Source: Litoditis marina
Lineage: Eukaryota > Nematoda > Chromadorea > Rhabditida > Rhabditidae
Length of the DNA: 64,000 nt
Reading direction: 5' to 3'
Assembly (NCBI GenBank): GCA_964036275.1
Contig: OZ038438.1
Location: forward strand, 15,421,720 to 15,485,719
Under the pieces are notes generated by a model. It was not told where the DNA came from. It ran no database searches and was given only the letters and a program-made list of their open reading frames with translations. Of this stretch, positions 59,356-64,000 are shown piece by piece; the first letter of the stretch is position 1, and each line of letters begins with the position of its first letter. Made by a program: the position numbers and the translations under genes.

Positions 59356-62300
59356 ATGTCTGAGGAGTTCAAGAGCATTATTAGCGCTCGTCCTGCTTTC
59401 AATAGAGCCATCTCCGGTAGTCTGACCAACCTGAATGGAATGGGTGAGTTATTTTTGTTTTTCCCAGTTTTCTAAAGCATCATGTAGTGTAAGAAAATCT
59501 GCACCATCTTGTTCTCAGTTGCATATTTTTGCCGAACAGTATTATTCTCCCTGAGAACACACTTTCAGCTTGTTTTCCAAGAATGACAGAAGAACAAATT
59601 TCAGAAGCCATTGTTTTTTGCGATGCATCAGTGCATTCAGGCGTAATCAAATTCTATGATGATAATTTTGTTCAAATTAATGTGATCAATTCTTAGTAGA
59701 GACCTCGGTAATGAGGTACTCATCTCATTCACGCGCCCAGAGCGACGGGACTAACACTCATTTACAGGTTCCGGATCTCGGATTCTGAAGACTGTTTCGG
59801 AGTACCATCAGTCAACCGGTAACTATTCGCACTCGGGAGGAGGCGGGAGCTGCTCGCAGCAGATTCGAGACCAACGCGAAAAGGAGAAACTGGCGATGAG
59901 GCATCTCAATGATAAACTAGCCAGTTTCATAGAGAAGGTGAGAACAGCTTTGCTGGAATAGCAGATTTTTCGGTCCTGATAGGCGTCTCGTTTAACGCCA
60001 ACATAATGATGTTCAGAGTGGTAAATGGGAAAATGAGAATCTATAATCATGACATGTTTTTCTGCAGGTTCGATTTCTGGATGCGCAGAATCGTAAACTG
60101 ACGAAAGAGAGAGAACATGTGGCGAACTGTCTGGAGAAGAAAACCACTACCAAGAATATTTACGAGAAGGAGATCGAGGGAGCACAGGAGGTAAATAACG
60201 AATGTTCGATATCCGACCCACGTTTCTGGTTCGCTTGTTTTGCTGTTCGTCTATAATTTGCTACAACCACACTAAACCAAATAGTCAGGTGCGAGGACCG
60301 CTAAGCGTATTTTCAAATGACTAAATCCAATGCGTGATAAAATCGTGACGCGCCTAGTTATTCTCTTGAAATAAAAAAATATATAATAAAAACGAAAAGA
60401 TGAAAAGCTTCACCGATATGTTCCATTACGGTTAACTAAAATCCACATAATATAAGAGTCAAAGGTATGCACGGTGTCGAACGAATCACTGCGTATATTA
60501 GTTACAGTTATATGTTTGATGGTTCATTTCACGTCACATTCTTAGCTAGAGTGATATCAGGTACTCAAAACCGCTGTAGAGGGAGATGACGATACCGAAG
60601 AAAAAATCGAAAAACTGGATGAAGAACTGAAGGATCTAATAGAAAAGTGAGTAGACATAATTCAGCTGTTTTCATGATTGGAATTATTGGAAACGAATGA
60701 AAATACAATGAAGTTGGAACTAACTGTCAATATTTTTTGGGCATGGATGACACATGTGAAAAGTGAGATCACTTTCAAAAACACCACAATTCTTTTGACT
60801 CTTTGGCAGTTCTTGAATTTTTAGTTCGGCCCATTGATGGTTCTGTGCTTAGATTTTGTTGTTTTTTATTTGGAAATCACTTCAGATGTATCCAATAAAA
60901 CTCAACTAGATCATTTCTAGGTTTCGAAAGAGTGAGCAAGAGCATACGTCCGACCGAGAAAATATTGATGAATTACTGATCAAGCTCTCGAACATTGAAG
61001 CCGAAATCAACCTGATCAAGAGAAGAATTGGTCTACTTGAGGATGAGAACGGAGTTCTACGCAAGGAAAACGCGAAAATGAATTCTGCACTTCTGATAAC
61101 CCGCTCGGTATACAGTTTTGTTCGCAGTTCACACAGAAACAGTGTTATCGACGTTCATAACTCAGACATTATTCGTCTCGACTCGAATTCAAGTTTGACT
61201 AATAACTCCGTTCATAATGAAAACCATTTGGAATAAATCTCTGCTACACAAGCGGATGGAGAACACAATTATATCTGACTTTGATAGGAACGCGTTGAAT
61301 GGTTTGGTACCGCATGAAGTAAACGTATAAGTAAGTGAGACTATATTAGTTTGTTATGTGTTCTCTGAATACAGAGTCGTGCTCACACATCTTTTCAAGC
61401 CTTTAGCGAAATACTTGGTACAAAAATTCGTACAATACCGCGAAAAATGCATTTGCGCAACAGAGCTACAATAGTTACCTGGATTTAAAATCAACCCTAT
61501 TTACCCGTTTCTTGCAGAACATCGATCAACAAGCCCTTCTCTCTCTGCAGCTGAAAAACGAAACAATGAGTCTAGTGGAAGAGATCAAATTCGTCAAGAA
61601 AGCACAGGACGAGGTATCGTCTATAGTTTACCATCACATTGAGACTGTACAACCAGAACAAAATGAAGGAGCATCGTGAGAATAAACTCACAGCGACTAG
61701 TAGGGATGTTTGTGTACTATCACGTAGGGTCTACAACTGCACATGGAGTTGCTACAATACCAAACATGTTATTATTCTTACTAATCTATCCAACTGGTCC
61801 AACTGAAATAGAATTGGTTGGCATGAATACGACATTCCAGGAGCTGCGCGACCTGCTGGCGATGGCGGCTCGTGACACCACGGGAGAGAATCGCGAATAT
61901 TTCAAAAACGAACTGACCAACGCAATGAGAGAGATCCGCGGAGAGTACGACGAGGTGAAATGATAATTATTCTGTTCACAGAGTTATTTCAGTATTTGAA
62001 TATTCGTGGGGCACCGTATTCCAGCTTTTTGGAAACAATCTACTAAATATGCTAAGAGGAAAAGTACTAGAAAGCCCAAAAAACTCAAAGAAAAGTGGAT
62101 GAACCCAGTGATTCATATAAACTTTTTATGTAAGGAATAGTTTTTTACCTTACCAGTATTTTCATCATTTAGTTTTTAACCTTATCAGTATGCGTATTTT
62201 CATCGGTACTACTCTTTGTAGATGAATGCCTCTCTTCGCCAAGAGTTGGAGATGACACACAGTTTGCGAATTCAAGAAATGGAGACGCAGGCCGCCAAAC

Positions 62301-63130
62301 AAAATGTGGACCATGACCACATGAAGGGAGAGACCAAGAAACTCAAGTCCCAGATTTCTGATTTGAGAAACAAGCTCGCAGAACTTGGAGGTCGAGTGAG
62401 TGGATAGGTTGGAAGATACCATGATCATGACATTTTCGGGCAAGTGGCAGTTACAGTCACATTCAACTTTTTCAGTGAGAGCTTGTCGACAACGTAACTT
62501 CTCAATATGTTTCATTGTTCTAAATGAATCTTTTCACAGGAATAGGAAGCACAGCAAAATCTATTTCTTGAGAAGTTCATTTGAGTGTATGAGATGAAGA
62601 ACAAACATTTATTTTCAGAACGCATTGCTAGAGAAGCAAATAGAAGAAAGTAACATGCAAATGGAAGATGATCAGCGTATTTATGAAGCAGATCTGAACG
62701 ATAAGGACAAGAAGATTCGCGATCAACGGGACTCCATCCAAGCCCTCATGATTGAGTATCAAATGATGATGGACAAAAAACAGGTTGTACACCACTTTCG
62801 TCGACCCCAAAACCGTTTCGAAATTTACGCTGTTTATATCCGTGAAACACACAACTTGTTACAAATATGGAACTATCGTGTCTGCCAAATTTGTGCTGTA
62901 CAATCCGTTCATCCGTGTTTTGTTCAACCTTGAAATATTGTTCTTCTTAGATCAGAAATGTAACTATTCAATGATAACACACATTCGTTCATCTCAACTG
63001 TTCTAGACGCTAGATGCCGAACTGGCCATCTACCGAAAGATGTTGGAGGGAGAGGAGGAGGGGTCTGGCTTGAAGCAACTCGTCGAGCAAGTCGTCAGAA
63101 CTACTGGCATTAATGAGGCAGTCGACACAG
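59356..63130 (+). CDS. Second A-type intermediate filament gene, 3' end beyond the window
   Basis: Ten exons seen: 59356-59443, 59768-59937, 60068-60190, 60561-60646, 60921-61107, 61518-61613, 61841-61954, 62222-62395, 62619-62783, 63007-63130. Nine of ten have exactly the same length as in the gene at 52949 (exon 3 is one codon shorter) and phases are identical, showing tandem duplication. The head contains a glycine/serine insert ([10 protein letters not shown]). The rod starts [20 protein letters not shown] and ends [16 protein letters not shown]. Exon 10 is followed by GCGAGT, a GC donor in place of GT. The lamin-tail exons are expected after 64000. Sequence is well diverged from its neighbour, so it is an old paralogue, perhaps ifa-2 or ifa-4 class; assignment is uncertain. 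Confidence 0.93.
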
Positions 63131-63174
63131 GCGAGTCATTTGCCCTATTCTATAGATGCTGGACCACATATAAG

Positions 63175-63243
63175 TTGTAGTTCGATCTGAATACACAGCG
63201 TAGGTTCCAAATTGCGATCAAGTTAAGAATGATCAAACTACAA
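63175..63243. mobile_element. Short foldback element (TTGTAGTTYGATC ends), copy 2
   Basis: Left end TTGTAGTTCGATCTGAATAC, right end GATCAAACTACAA, an inverted repeat. Related to 18785-18854. Confidence 0.55.
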
Positions 63244-63320
63244 TAGACCAGCGCAGACTGTGATTCATCGCTCCAGCCCTTCTATTGATGTTCTTTGATT
63301 AGCATGCATCAGAAACATAG

Positions 63321-63438
63321 GGTCCACCGCGGCCCGTCCGCTGGCTCTCTCGATTTCCAGGCGGACGGTCAGCATGGTCTCGGGGTGTTGACCGGACGGG
63401 CAGCGCGCACTAATTGGTCGAGCGGACGGGCAGCCGTT
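63321..63438. repeat. GC-rich repeats of GCGGACGGGCAG
   Basis: Four variants (GCGGACGGTCAG, CCGGACGGGCAG, GCGGACGGGCAG and the inverse CCCGTCCGC) within about 120 bp, strikingly GC-rich against AT-rich surroundings. Its origin is unknown. Confidence 0.6.
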
Positions 63439-64000
63439 CGCCTAATTACAAGGGTCAACTACAGTTAGAGACACAAACTTATTAAAACACTGTGTTTTTT
63501 GGTTGAAGAATTGTCACGTTATCAATTGAAAGCACTAATCGTCAAACACCTTTTGTGTTTAGAAACAGAAAGAAGATTGGTATAGATTATTACATTACAG
63601 CTTATAGAAACTGATTCATTCCTATTTCTACAGTAATTGATTTCATGATTAGATCAGCTGTAGAGTGTGAATCTGTGAAGTCAGAAAATATAAGCTGGTG
63701 ACCAATCAACGTAGTGTCTTGAACTCGTCGAATACAAAACACCAATGTGCACCCGTCAGATGTCGAATTTGATGAACTTAGTATACTGAACTTGTAACTG
63801 TACTCAAAAGAGTGATCATTTTTCAACTTGTCAATAGTCTCTGAGAAAAAGGAAGCTGCATAGCTTCTGAGTTCTATGTAACCAGTTCTGTGTAGGACGT
63901 GAAAGGGATCAATAATTTCGAAAACGTGTGTGTCCGATCAATAATCATTCGAATATACTGTAAGAGTTCAAGTAGGAATGAGAACATCTATATTATAGTT

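Larger units (their letters stand above)
63131..64000. other. Intron 10 of the second filament gene, to the window edge
   Basis: No tail exon is visible here. The stretch contains a short foldback element (63175-63243) and an unusually GC-rich patch (63321-63438). Confidence 0.6.

Overview
The window is nuclear DNA from a nematode, probably a chromadorean in the rhabditid lineage. The evidence is many short exons separated by GT-AG introns with the nematode TTTCAG acceptor, AT-rich spacers crowded with foldback elements, and a gene set (A-type cytoplasmic intermediate filaments, a SEK-1-like MAP kinase kinase, nematode-only secreted families) that matches worm families. Introns run from roughly 100 bp to more than 1.8 kb, so the genome is less compact than that of C. 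elegans. No bacterial-type gene organisation, rRNA, CRISPR array or convincing intact tRNA was seen. I rebuilt gene models by hand, joining exons only where the reading phase carries across each junction and the protein stays coherent.

Layout, left to right. Positions 64-10046 (+) hold a complete 15-exon gene for a 630-residue P-loop GTPase of a nematode-expanded, uncharacterised family; its introns carry many transposon remnants. A spacer follows with a lone homocysteine S-methyltransferase-like exon. Positions 14218-20152 (+) hold a 7-exon Ly6/uPAR-like secreted or membrane-anchored protein. Positions 24171-28758 (-) hold a 9-exon peptide GPCR related to sex-peptide and myosuppressin receptors (SPRR-like). 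About 8.6 kb without a recognisable gene follows. Positions 37410-42383 (+) hold a complete 12-exon orthologue of the p38-pathway kinase SEK-1/MKK3/6. Positions 43739-45521 (+) hold a small secreted cysteine-containing protein. Positions 45.6-50.2 kb (-) hold a tandem duplication of a five-exon secreted protein; one copy is broken at its start codon by a SINE and the other has its C-terminus rewritten by a satellite-bearing element. Positions 52029-52634 (-) hold a tiny three-exon gene divergent from the first intermediate filament gene (52949-57571, +, complete, 578 residues). A paralogous second filament gene starts at 59356 and runs off the right edge.

From memory, sek-1 and the ifa genes of C. 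elegans are X-linked, so this window may come from the X-homologous chromosome; this is inference.

The most unusual material is the mobile DNA. Two elements share GGGTTGTTA termini but enclose unrelated internal satellites, and one of them sits inside a coding exon and extends the protein. A tRNA-derived SINE is inserted seven bases after an ATG. A second SINE-like family has a conserved block upstream of its tRNA-like part. Several foldback families are present, one in four copies of about 470 bp and another in three copies of about 124 bp.
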